Shown here: positions 1 to 8,600 of the stretch, piece after piece | Numbering within the stretch: the stretch's first letter is position 1 | Layout: each line of letters begins with the position of its first letter | NCBI RefSeq assembly: GCF_008271745.1 | Contig: NZ_VKKZ01000019.1 | Location: 62,001 to 126,000 of the forward strand | Direction of reading: 5' to 3' | DNA length: 64,000 bases | Source of the DNA: Rufibacter glacialis | GTDB taxonomy: Bacteria > Bacteroidota > Bacteroidia > Cytophagales > Hymenobacteraceae | The notes under the pieces: model-generated | Databases searched by the model: none | What the model saw: only the letters and a program-made list of their open reading frames with translations | What the model was told of the DNA's origin: nothing | Made by a program: the position numbers and the translations under genes

Positions 1-188
1 AGAACGGCGAGTACCATTCCTTCGTCTATGACGGCCCCAACTTCAGGCGGCCGGTGCCGGTGCGGGTAGGGGAGGTGGTGTTCAAAAGCTACGCCCCGGC
101 CGCGGCCGACAAAGAGGACGATTGCTTTGCGGAGATTCCTGCCCCATATGACACCGGATTCTGGTTCTGTGACCTGCTGCCCGGCTAA
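1..188 (+). CDS. C-terminal end of Dph6-like adenine nucleotide alpha-hydrolase (partial)
   Basis: Only the last 61 codons are in the window, read in frame from base 3 to a TAA at 186-188. The tail has the pattern NGEYHSFVYDGP near its start and FWFCDLLPG at its end. These resemble the C-terminal part of the diphthine-ammonia-ligase-like (Dph6/MJ0570) ATP-pyrophosphatase family, which in bacteria is a cytoplasmic protein of uncertain substrate. The catalytic N-terminal PP-loop is outside the window, so function rests on the tail alone. A copy of the recurring intergenic palindrome starts about 20 bases after the stop. Confidence 0.6.
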   Translation, partial: NGEYHSFVYDGPNFRRPVPVRVGEVVFKSYAPAAADKEDDCFAEIPAPYDTGFWFCDLLPG

Positions 189-209
189 TCTTCTAAGTGA
201 AGTTGCCGC

Positions 210-246
210 GGTTTAGGAGGCGTTTTCTATAAAACAGGCCCAAAAG
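210..246. repeat. Intergenic ~38-bp imperfect palindrome (family copy)
   Basis: The core reads GTTTAGGAGGCGTTTTCT, then AAAACAGGCCCAAAAG. It fits the family pattern of a CGTTT-like left end, a central TTTTCT/AAAA and a CAGGCCC-nAAA right end. It lies between the Dph6-like gene and the acyltransferase. No promoter is evident in this 161-base gap. Confidence 0.55.
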
Positions 247-349
247 AATCTGTACCTTTCCTACCGTGGGAGGCATAACCACCTTTAACGGCCGTTTTTC
301 TGAAATCACCCTGAAAATGCGTAGCTTCCTCCCCTAATGCTGAGCCTCT

Positions 350-1735
350 ATGTTGTATTTCCTGCTTAAGACCATCTTTCAGATTGCGTTGCGCGTGTTC
401 TTCCGGCGGTTCACGGTGAACAACCGGCACCTGCTGTTTTCTGAGGGACCGCTCATCGTGGTGTCTAACCACCCCAACACACTCATGGATCCCTTGGTCA
501 CGGCCTCGCTCATGAAGCAGAACATCTATTTCCTGGCCAAGAGCAGTTTCTTCAAGCCCGGCCTCCAAGGCTGGCTTTTCCACCGCCTGTTCATGATTCC
601 CGTGTACCGCCGCGAAGACGTGGGCGACGGCGGCACCGCCCAGAATGATGCCACTTTCTCCAAATGCTACGAGTTCCTGGGCAAAGGCGGTACGCTCATG
701 GTGTTTCCAGAGGGCAACAGTTTCATGCAGCGCCGCATCAGGCCCCTCAAAACCGGTACCGCCCGCATCAGCCTGGGGGCCGAGGCCCAGCATGGGTTTA
801 ACCTGGGCTTGCGCATCATTCCGGTGGGGCTGAACTACTCAGACCCCTCCCGGTTCCGCAGCGAGGTGTTCGTGAACGTGGGGGAGCCTATCCTTGTCAA
901 AGACTTTGCGGCGGCGTACGCCGAAGATCCCTTCAAAGCCGCCCACGCCCTCACTGACCACCTCAAGGAGCGCCTGGAGGACCTGGTCATCCACACCGAG
1001 TCTGACGAGGTAGACGCCCTGGCCCGCCAGGTGGAGGCCGTCTACCAGGACAAGCTGGTGAAGGAACTGGACCTGGCCCCCTCTGAGCCCGAAGAACGTT
1101 TCCTGATCACCAAAGGCATTCTGCAGAGCATCAAGTATTTTGAGGCCCGTGAGCCGGAGCGTATCCATTTTCTGCGGGCCGAACTCCAGGACTACCTGGA
1201 GCACCTGGAGCGGGTAGGCCTGGTGCCAGACGCCTTCAAGCGGATTCCCAGGCGCAGCGAAGTAGCCTGGGGTACGGTACAGACCATTTTATACCTGGTG
1301 CTGGGGTTTCCGGTGTACCTCTTCGGGGTTATCCATAATTACCTGCCGTACCTGCTGCCGGCCAAGGTGGCCCGCAGCCTCACCAAAGACATTGAATTCT
1401 ACGCCCCCATCATGATGACCATTGGCATGTTCACCTTCCCTATCTTTTATGCGCTTGTTGGGTGGGCGGTGCACGCCTGGTTTGGGTTGAGCGGCTGGGC
1501 TTTGGTAGGATACCTAGTGGCTTTGCCTGTAACTGGGTTCTTCGTGCTGCACTACTGGCACCGCGTGCAGGTGGCGCGCCGCAACTGGATTTTCTTCTCT
1601 CTTTTCTCCAAGCGTTCTACCGTGCTGCACAACCTGCTGGAGCAACGCACGCGCCTGATGGCTACCCTGGAGCAGGCCCGCGCCGAGTTTCTGGCCGCTT
1701 CCCCAGAAAACAGCCCCGAAACGAAGCAGGTGTAG
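350..1735 (+). CDS. Membrane-bound 1-acyl-glycerol-3-phosphate acyltransferase-like protein (PlsC superfamily)
   Basis: This protein of 461 residues begins with a PlsC-type acyltransferase domain, which transfers fatty acyl groups to a glycerol-phosphate-type acceptor at the inner membrane. The acceptor-site box is SNHPNTLMDP, with His41 and Asp47. This is the HX5D version seen in a Bacteroidetes/GPAT-like subfamily instead of the usual HX4D. FPEGNSF at 119-125 is the phosphate-binding block. Residues 310-405 hold three hydrophobic segments, so a membrane-spanning C-terminal extension follows the catalytic part. It is longer than standard PlsC (about 240 residues). The exact acceptor lipid cannot be read from sequence. 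Confidence 0.82.
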   Translation: MLYFLLKTIFQIALRVFFRRFTVNNRHLLFSEGPLIVVSNHPNTLMDPLVTASLMKQNIYFLAKSSFFKPGLQGWLFHRLFMIPVYRREDVGDGGTAQNDATFSKCYEFLGKGGTLMVFPEGNSFMQRRIRPLKTGTARISLGAEAQHGFNLGLRIIPVGLNYSDPSRFRSEVFVNVGEPILVKDFAAAYAEDPFKAAHALTDHLKERLEDLVIHTESDEVDALARQVEAVYQDKLVKELDLAPSEPEERFLITKGILQSIKYFEAREPERIHFLRAELQDYLEHLERVGLVPDAFKRIPRRSEVAWGTVQTILYLVLGFPVYLFGVIHNYLPYLLPAKVARSLTKDIEFYAPIMMTIGMFTFPIFYALVGWAVHAWFGLSGWALVGYLVALPVTGFFVLHYWHRVQVARRNWIFFSLFSKRSTVLHNLLEQRTRLMATLEQARAEFLAASPENSPETKQV

Positions 1736-1948
1736 TGTGATCCCCTTGTGAGAAAACGGAAGAGGAAGGTTCCCCTCCCGTCATGTTCTGAATCAGGTAG
1801 CGCCCCGGCACCGCCTTGCCCTGTTTGCCTGCGCAAATAATTTTCTTTGAATCCTGGCCGGCGGGTGAAGGAACAATCCGTCTGGAGGACCTGTGTCGTA
1901 CATAGGAACAAGGGCAGGATGTTCTGCTTTCAGCTTGATTTCAAAGAA

Positions 1949-2674
1949 ATGCGTCCAATCCCCAGAATACTGATTTTCGTTACCAGCCTCTTCTTCCTGT
2001 CTGCCTGTAGTTCCCTAGACACCGAGGAAGAAGTTACTCCTTCCCCCACCATTCCTCCTTCGCCCGGCACCTCAGGTTCATACCTCGCCTTGGGAGATTC
2101 TTACACGATTGGGCAAGGGGTTGCCGCCACAGAGCGGTGGCCGGTGCATTTGGCTAATTATTTGTCTGGTGAGGGAGTGAAGGTGGGAGAGCCCCGCATC
2201 ATTGCCCAAACCGGCTGGACCACCGCTGATCTTCTCCAGCGCGTAAAGTCTGAGAAGTTTGACAGGGGCTATGAGCTGGTGTCGCTTATGATTGGGGTGA
2301 ACAACCAGTACCAGGGCCGTAGTCTGGAAGAGTTCAGGACGCAGTTCCGGGAGTTGCTCTCGTTAAGCACCGCCATCGCGCTGAAAGACCCGACCAATGT
2401 GTTCGTGCTGACTATCCCAGACTGGGGCGGTACGCCGTTTGGTTCAAGCAGGGACCAGGCATATGTCAGTTCGCAGATCAAGAAGTTCAACGAGGTCATC
2501 AAAGCTGAAGCGGCCGCCGCCGGTATCACGGTCATTGACGTGTACGAAGTGTCCTTGTTGGTGAAGGAAACCCCTTCGTACCTGGCCCCGGATGGGTTGC
2601 ACTATAGCGGCTTCATGCACCAGCGCTGGGCGCAGATGGCACTTCCCGAAGCGAAGAAAAAGCTGCCCTACTAA
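1949..2674 (+). CDS. SGNH/GDSL-type esterase lipoprotein
   Basis: The ATG at 1949 is preferred to upstream starts because it begins a lipoprotein signal: MRPIPRILIF, a hydrophobic stretch, then the lipobox LSAC with Cys20. The mature part has SGNH hydrolase blocks: GDSYTIGQG (nucleophile Ser51), GVNNQ in place of the usual GxND block, and a C-terminal DGLHYS with the Asp-x-x-His pair. Such enzymes hydrolyse ester bonds in lipids or acylated glycans. Lipidation implies a periplasmic or surface location. Substrate is unknown. It stands alone between the acyltransferase and a small secreted protein. Confidence 0.85.
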   Translation: MRPIPRILIFVTSLFFLSACSSLDTEEEVTPSPTIPPSPGTSGSYLALGDSYTIGQGVAATERWPVHLANYLSGEGVKVGEPRIIAQTGWTTADLLQRVKSEKFDRGYELVSLMIGVNNQYQGRSLEEFRTQFRELLSLSTAIALKDPTNVFVLTIPDWGGTPFGSSRDQAYVSSQIKKFNEVIKAEAAAAGITVIDVYEVSLLVKETPSYLAPDGLHYSGFMHQRWAQMALPEAKKKLPY

Positions 2675-2764
2675 ATTTTTATATAGCGCTCTTTTTTGGA
2701 ACGGTATATGTATAGGGGATTTTACCGCCGCGGCGGCCTATCTTTAACTCTCACAGTATCCCGT

Positions 2765-3187
2765 ATGGAAATGAAATTGAACGCACTTAGTGGCTTGTTG
2801 GTAGCGGGTATTTTGGCTCTGGCCGGGGCTCCTTCGCTAGCGCAGAACAAACCCCAAACTCCGCAGAAAGGCTCTGTCCTGGCCATGGCCACCCCCGGCA
2901 AAGAAGCCCCGGTCCGCCGCGAGACCTTGTCTGGCATTGACCTTTTCCCGCAAGACCCCAAAGCCGATGTTTTCCTGCTTTCTTTTCAGCAAGACATGAC
3001 CGAGAACGGGGTTCTGGAACTGACCAACTACGCCGGGAAAGTCCTGTACACCAAACCTGTGCCAGCCGGTGACCATACCCTGGCTCCTCCTATGAACATA
3101 GGCAAACTGAGAACCGGAACCTATCTGGTAGAGGTGAAAACCCCTACCACCGTGTACTGGAAGAAAATGCGCGTTCGGCTGAAGTAA
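2765..3187 (+). CDS. Small secreted protein with a type-IX-sorting-like (Por secretion tail) domain
   Basis: The ATG at 2765 gives a clean signal peptide (MEMKLNALSGLL to a cleavage after SLA), which longer upstream starts would bury. The protein has 140 residues. After a linker the rest, about residues 60-140, looks like a type A sorting domain: a beta-rich stretch with VLELTNYAGKVLYTK, a Gly-Thr-Tyr-Leu-Val-Glu-Val strand and a basic end (KKMRVRLK). Such tails direct proteins through the type IX system. Here the tail-like domain is nearly the whole protein, so it may be a free-standing member of the fold. No enzymatic domain is visible. Confidence 0.65.
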   Translation: MEMKLNALSGLLVAGILALAGAPSLAQNKPQTPQKGSVLAMATPGKEAPVRRETLSGIDLFPQDPKADVFLLSFQQDMTENGVLELTNYAGKVLYTKPVPAGDHTLAPPMNIGKLRTGTYLVEVKTPTTVYWKKMRVRLK

Positions 3188-3202
3188 TCAACAATCCCTC
3201 AA

Positions 3203-3253
3203 TATAGCAGCAAGGCCTGCGGTGAACGTGTCACCGCAGGCCTTGCTGCTATA
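3203..3253. terminator. Bidirectional terminator, 23-bp perfect stem
   Basis: A perfect 23-bp inverted repeat (arms 3203-3225 and 3231-3253, loop ACGTG) lies 15 bases after the stop of the plus-strand secreted protein. It is also 15 bases beyond the stop of the convergent minus-strand lipoprotein. The arms end in TATA/TATA rather than a T-run. Confidence 0.85.
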
Positions 3254-3268
3254 AAAGAATCGAGAAGC

Positions 3269-4282
3269 CTACCAGGAGAACGTGAGTTTGATTAATTCTG
3301 AGGCCCCGTTGTCATTGTCAGACACGGCCACGGCCTGCAGGTGGTGGCGGTCTTCTTCAATGATACAGATAGATTCCACCTTGCTTTTGTAGGGCGTGCC
3401 GTTGGCCTCGGTGATAGGCACCACCACCTGGGGTTTGGCCAGGTGCCCGGCCTCGTCTGCCGTATGGGCTTTGAGCCAGCCTACCAGGCTGCCGTAGATC
3501 TCCCCGTCCAGCACGGCATTGGGGGTTTCCTCGGCTGAGGCCGTGAACAGGAGCCGCCCGCCCAGGGCCTGGGCCAGGCCAGAGAAGCCGGTTTTGATCT
3601 GCTCCATTTCGGGCAGGGCCCAGGTCTGCACTGAGTTGGGTTTGGGCGCCGGCCCTTTCCCCGAAAGATAAGGCTCTATCGCGGACAGGGTATAGGTGAT
3701 GAGCACGTTGTTGCCGCCCGGGGCGAAGCGCTGCAGCAGGTACAGGTATTCTTCATCGGCCGCCAGGCCCTCAATGTTGAGGGTGGCCTCGCCAATGATG
3801 GACTTGTCGTGGCGCAATTGGTCATAGAGCGGTTGCAGCGGGATCAGCACAGGTTTGCCCGCGCCTTGCCTGGAAAGGGGTACCAGATACCCGTTGTGGC
3901 GGGCGGTGGTAGAGCCGGATCCTATGATGAAGACGTAGGGTTGGCCGTCCAGGGTAAGCGAGGTGATGGCTTCCAAATCCGGTTTCACCGTTTTGGGGAT
4001 TCTTCCTTCCACCAGGGAATCCGCTTCCAGCAGCGGCACTTTCTGCACTACCTTGAATTCTGCGTTGAGGCAAAACAGGTACGGCGAGTCATCCCCGATC
4101 ACGTAATAATGGTCTCCCACCCACTCTATGCCCGAGGCCGAAGGGATGTCTGGCAACGGCACCTTTTGGCTGATGACGGCCTTGGGCTGGGTTGCAGCGG
4201 AATCTGAGGAGTGGCAGCCGGCGGAAAAAGCGGTAACGGACATGAAGAGGCAATAGCGGATTAGGCGAACGAACGTTTTCAT
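3269..4282 (-). CDS. Lipoprotein of unknown function, beta-propeller-like (possibly DUF6929-type)
   Basis: The start at 4282 gives a lipoprotein signal: MKTFVRLIRYCLFMSVTAF followed by SAGC. The mature protein of about 315 residues begins with LPDIPSASGIEWVGDHYYVIGDDSPYL split by short gaps. It continues with repeated strands such as DLEAITSL, YVFIIGSGS, NIEGLAAD and KVESICII. The pattern of 'assess then display' strands resembles esterase-like or SdiA-regulated beta-propellers of Bacteroidetes. I recognise no catalytic motif. The gene converges on the preceding secreted protein and shares its terminator; uvsE lies 120 bases upstream on the same strand. Confidence 0.7.
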   Translation of the reverse strand: MKTFVRLIRYCLFMSVTAFSAGCHSSDSAATQPKAVISQKVPLPDIPSASGIEWVGDHYYVIGDDSPYLFCLNAEFKVVQKVPLLEADSLVEGRIPKTVKPDLEAITSLTLDGQPYVFIIGSGSTTARHNGYLVPLSRQGAGKPVLIPLQPLYDQLRHDKSIIGEATLNIEGLAADEEYLYLLQRFAPGGNNVLITYTLSAIEPYLSGKGPAPKPNSVQTWALPEMEQIKTGFSGLAQALGGRLLFTASAEETPNAVLDGEIYGSLVGWLKAHTADEAGHLAKPQVVVPITEANGTPYKSKVESICIIEEDRHHLQAVAVSDNDNGASELIKLTFSW

Positions 4283-4362
4283 TTTTACTCTCTTTTCCCA
4301 GTCTTCGCCACAACGGCTGACTTTCAAGACCTGGAGGCTTTCACAGGTGTACGAGGAGGGTC

Positions 4363-4400
4363 TGTTTTTGATCGGTTTTCTGCAAGGAAAGCTGAAACGG
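4363..4400. repeat. Intergenic ~38-bp imperfect palindrome (family copy)
   Basis: The copy reads TGTTTTTGATCGGTTTTCTG, then CAAGGAAAGCTGAAACGG. It lies immediately after the uvsE stop (minus strand), between uvsE and the lipoprotein gene. The central TTTTCT and the right end CTGAAACGG match the family. Confidence 0.5.
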
Positions 4401-4402
4401 CC

Positions 4403-5296
4403 TTATACCAAGGCCAGTTCTTCCAGCACCTGCCGGGCCCGCAGGCAGCTGGCTTCCTTGTCTTTGATCTCCAGCATGATGTCTACATCCAGCCCGTTCA
4501 GGTGGGTGAGGAACTCCCGGAACAGGTCCGTTTCAAGGCTGGTGGTGTGCTTGCCCTTGCGCTCGCCGTGCGCCTGGGAACTGTAATCCATCATGAGCAC
4601 GCCGTCCTGCTCTGGGTGCCAGGTACCCGCCGCCAGGTGCAGGGCCTCCTGCATGGGCTCGCCGTGGTTCAGGCACTCGTGGTGGAAATTGTCGAAGAGG
4701 ATGGGGATGCCGGTCTCGCCGTGCAGTTCCAGGCAGTCGCGCAGGCTGTAGAGGCGGTCGTCGTTCTCCACCACCAGGCGGGCCTTCACTTCCTGGGGCA
4801 GCATGGTGTGGTAGGTGTGGATGAACCGTTTGAGGGCGGCCGGTTTGTCGCCGTACACGCCACCGGCGTGGATCTGCAGCTTGGCCGTGGAGTCCAGGCC
4901 CATCAAATCCATGACACTGCCCTGGTAGACCAGCTCCGCGATGCTGTTGCGCACGATGCGCTCATCCGGGGAGTTCAACACCACAAACTGGTCTGGGTGC
5001 ATGGAGATGCGCATGCCGTGCTTCTTGATGAAATCGCCCAGGCGTTTGAACGTCAGCTGGAAATGCTGCTGCCAGTTGTAGGTGTTGATTTCATGGCTGG
5101 CAAAGGGCACCAACCCCGAGCTCATTCGGAAGAACAGGAACCCGTGCTCCAGGTTGTATTCCAGAATGCGGCGCAGGCAGGCCAGGTTCTTCTCCACGTT
5201 TTCAAGGAGGCGGGCCTCTGAGTAAGAAGCCAACCGGAAAGTGGTAGAGGAACTGCAGTCCAACGATTCATTCACGCAAGGGTATCCTATTTTCAT
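4403..5296 (-). CDS. uvsE: UV DNA damage endonuclease UvsE/UvdE
   Basis: The 297-residue protein matches the UV-damage endonuclease family, TIM-barrel enzymes that nick DNA 5' of pyrimidine dimers and start an excision pathway independent of UvrABC. Metal-binding positions are visible in order: SMHPDQF (His100), IHAGG (His143), VVENDD (Glu177) and FDNFHHE (Asp202, His205). The length is typical of bacterial UvsE. The start at 5296 gives the family-typical N-terminus MKIGYPCVN, so no upstream extension is needed. It appears to be a single-gene unit. Confidence 0.93.
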   Translation of the reverse strand: MKIGYPCVNESLDCSSSTTFRLASYSEARLLENVEKNLACLRRILEYNLEHGFLFFRMSSGLVPFASHEINTYNWQQHFQLTFKRLGDFIKKHGMRISMHPDQFVVLNSPDERIVRNSIAELVYQGSVMDLMGLDSTAKLQIHAGGVYGDKPAALKRFIHTYHTMLPQEVKARLVVENDDRLYSLRDCLELHGETGIPILFDNFHHECLNHGEPMQEALHLAAGTWHPEQDGVLMMDYSSQAHGERKGKHTTSLETDLFREFLTHLNGLDVDIMLEIKDKEASCLRARQVLEELALV

Positions 5297-5410
5297 GGTT
5301 CAGAAGGTTTGGAACTGTAAACCGCTGCCCCACGCAGAAGTTTATGGATAAGTAAACGGCAGGGCGGGAATGGGGTTCTTTGAGCTTCTGACTTCTGTAA
5401 AGCCAGTACC

Positions 5411-5449
5411 TGTTTTGAGGGCGTTTTAAGGGAAACAGACTGAATCCTA
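5411..5449. repeat. Intergenic ~38-bp imperfect palindrome (family copy)
   Basis: The segment TGTTTTGAGGGCGTTTTAAG then GGAAACAGACTGAATCC lies 115 bases upstream of uvsE. It keeps the GTTTT and AAACAG half-sites but is more decayed than other copies. Confidence 0.45.
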
Positions 5450-5493
5450 ACCGCATTCGCGGCAAAGGTTAGGTAGGCTAGGAAGAGTACGCA

Positions 5494-5629
5494 ACAACCG
5501 GTATTCCCTCTCCCTGAGGGAGAGGGTTAGGGTGAGGGGGCAGCGGTGGTTCCTGGGCAAAGGCCATTCCAATTGGCAACTTTCCCCCTCATCCTAGCCT
5601 TCTCCCTGGGGGAGAAGGAACCCCGGTAT
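5494..5629. repeat. REPIN-like inverted pair of GAGGG-rich REP elements (copy 1)
   Basis: Two arms of about 47 bp face each other across a spacer of some 40 bp. Each arm carries its own small hairpin (CCCTCTCCC-TGA-GGGAGAGGG on the left; CCTTCTCCC-TGG-GGGAGAAGG on the right) followed by a TAGGGTGAGGGGG-type head. A second copy is at 43168-43366. The structure matches REP doublets mobilised by RAYT transposases; no such transposase is in the window. It fills most of the 381-base gap between uvsE and the macroglobulin-like gene. Confidence 0.8.
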
Positions 5630-5630
5630 T

Positions 5631-5670
5631 GCGTTTAGAGCCTTCTTTTGCCAGAACAGCCGGAAAACGC
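5631..5670. repeat. Intergenic ~38-bp imperfect palindrome (family copy)
   Basis: GCGTTTAGAGCC begins it and GGAAAACGC ends it, around a TTCTTTTGCCAGAA centre. It directly abuts the REPIN-like element and ends 8 bases from the stop of the macroglobulin-like gene. Confidence 0.5.
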
Positions 5671-5677
5671 TAGGCCG

Positions 5678-8600
5678 CTACTTCACATCCACTTCTTTCA
5701 CCCCTTCCCGCCCGAAGAACGTGGGGAAATACATCAGTTCGGCCTTGGCCGGATTAAGGGTGTAAGTGCCTTTGTAGCGGGGTAGCAGTTGGATGGTGAA
5801 CGTGTATTTGCCTTTGCTCAGGTGGTTGGAGAAGATGGACACCTTGTGGCGGAAGTACTCGCGGTGCGCCTCATGGCGGCCCCAGCTGGCTTTGGTGTCA
5901 TAGGTGCAACCGGCTGGAATGGGTACTTCTATCATCACGTAAGAGGCATCGGCTTTCACTTCTATCTCCACTTCCATTTCTACCGGCTTGCCTGCGGTTA
6001 GGGTGGCTTTGGCTTGTTTGGTATGGGCGAAAGAGGTGCGCACCACAAAGTCCTTGTCTACCCGCGCCGGTTGGGCAATCCACTCGTTCTGGTAGGCCGT
6101 GAGGTACAGTGCCAGAGACCCCTGCTTTTGGATAGTGAGCGGCTGGGTGGACGTGAAGGTGGTGTCTACCGGGAATTTCTTCAGCGTAGTGTTCACCCCA
6201 CCAGCTGTTAGGAAAAGCCGGTTCTCGGCTGTCTGGCCTTTCTCTTTGACCAAGTCCGGGAGTAGCGTCTCCAGGATTCTCGCCGATTCATAGGTGTTTC
6301 GCCAGTAGCCGGTGCGGCGCTCGTTTAGCAGGAAAGCCTGGATTTTAACCAGGTCGCGTTCGTGACCGCCCGAAGCCTTCAGGATTTCATAAGCCAGTAA
6401 CGTGTTGGAGATGTGGTTGTCAAACAGGCTGAATTTGTCTTCGCCCCAATGCAACCCGCCCAGGGTAGTGGTGCGGCGGTAGTGCTGGAGGGTATCCAGG
6501 GGAGCAGGCAACTGCAGTTTCTGGCGGAGCCTGGTGAGGCGGAGCTGGTCTTCCAGTGCAGGGTTGGGCTGTTTCTCTAGCTTGGCCATGTACGCCGGAA
6601 AATCCACGTTGGCCTCCAGTTTCTGCAGAATCTCCAGCGCCCTGATTTTGTCTGGGGTGTCTTTCTTTTCTACGTGGAAGGTGAGGAACGCAATGAGCGG
6701 CTCTTTCTTGAAGCTGGTGCTGTAGCCTTCCTGCCGGGCCATGACCAGGGCCTCGGTGACGTGGTGGGTAATCCAGAGGTAAGCAGGGCCGTTTTCCCAC
6801 CAGCTCCAGGTACCGTCCTGCTTCTGGGTTTTCTCCAGGTGCCTTACCAGGCGCCGCACCATTCTGTCGTGCTCAAAAGGCTTGCCCAGCACGGCCTGGA
6901 TGCGCTTCTCCCATAGCAGGCCTTTCAGTTTGGAGGCGGCCTGTTCGTTGCACCAGTACTCGTAGCGGTGCAAGGCCTTGATTTCGTCCAGCATGACCTG
7001 CAGTAAATCGCTCTGGGCGTAGAAACGCACGGGGCCTTTGGCCGGGTCAAACGTAAGCGTGAAAGTGGTGTCCACGGGCAGGGAAAGAAACTGGCCTTTG
7101 CGCTCCAGGACGCCTTTTTTGTAGACGCAAATGTGCCGCCGCTCCCCGTCGGAGAAGCCGCTGCCCTGCCGCAGGCTGAAGAGCAGTTCCACCGAGTCCG
7201 GCGCTACGGTCGGGGCCTGCACCAGGACCGTATCTGTGTAGACGCGGCCCAGTTTCAGGTTCTGCTCCCTGAGCGCTTTGCCGTTGAATGCAAACCGGGT
7301 CTGTACGGAGGCAGTATCGGGCAGGTAGTTCACGGCCTTGCCGATAATCTGGGTTTGGTCGCCTTCAATGAGGAACCTCGGGCCGCTGAGGGTGGCCATC
7401 ATGGCTTTGAAGGAGCGGATTTCGGTGCTGGCCTGGCCACTGCGTCTGTTTCCGTCCATGGCCAACACGTGCGCTTTCCAGCTGGTCACATCGCCTGGGA
7501 AGGTGACCGGGAACGTCACTTTGCCCTGCTTATCGGTGACTAATCTGGGTTGCCAGAAGGCGTAATCAGAAAAGTAACTCCGGATAGAGGCGGCGGCGTC
7601 TGTTTCTGCTCCGGCCAGCAGCGGTTGCTGGGCCGCTTCGGCTTGCCCTTTCTTGGTGGTGATAATAACCACTCCGTTGGCGGCGGCGGCTCCGTAGAGG
7701 GCGGTTGCCTCTGCTGCTTTCAAGGTGGTGGAAGAGGCAATGGCATTCGCCTCCAGGTCGGCTAGATTCCCGCTGAACGGCATACCATCCACGATGATAA
7801 GCGGCTGCGTGTTGCCCTGAATAGAAGAGGCTCCCCTGATTCTAACCCCGGCTACTTTACCCTGCAGTACTGTTGCCACGGCACCCGTAAGGTTACTTCT
7901 GGATTGAGTGCCAAATCCGGTCACCACCACTTCCTGTAATTGCCTGGCATCTGCCGGTAACTTTACTTCCAGGCGACTGCTGCCTCTCACGGGAACCTCT
8001 TGGTGCACATACCCTATGAAGGAGAAGACCAGGATGCCGTTGGCGGGGGCATCAATGGCGAAATACCCCTCCACGTCTGTGGCGACAGCTACGTTGGTTC
8101 CTTTTACCTGCACGGTTACTGCGGGTAAGGCCTCGTCGGTTCCTTTGTCCAGCACCCTGCCCCGCACATGGTTATGGAAGTTGGCAGAGCCCCCGTAAGA
8201 AACAGAGGGGGATGAGTTGCCACTGGAAGGTGCTGGATTCAGGAAGGACACGGCGTTGGGGTCATTGCGGAGGAGCCGCTCTACGCTGTTCTGCAGATAC
8301 TTCTCTAACGCCCGGGTCTCTGAAGAGGCTTGTTGCAGTTGGGCTTTGGAAAGATAGAGGCGCAGCACTCCATTGGGTTTCATGGTAACCAACGTGCTAA
8401 GATGGCTGTGGTCAGCAAACAAAAGGACTAATTTATACTGGCCGGGGGCTATCTGGTGAAGCAGGGTCTGGCTGCCGCGGTACATGAGCACCTGTTGGGT
8501 AGCCGCCTTGGGCGGATACAGGAAAACAAACTGCGGGCTCTTCTGAATAGTGGTGTCCAGGTGCCACTGGAGTCGGCCGAAGCCGGGCTCTGTGCGGGGT

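Noticed and set aside
5268-5465. 65-residue minus-strand frame upstream of uvsE
   Set aside because: It overlaps the uvsE start and a palindrome copy, and its composition is not coding-like.
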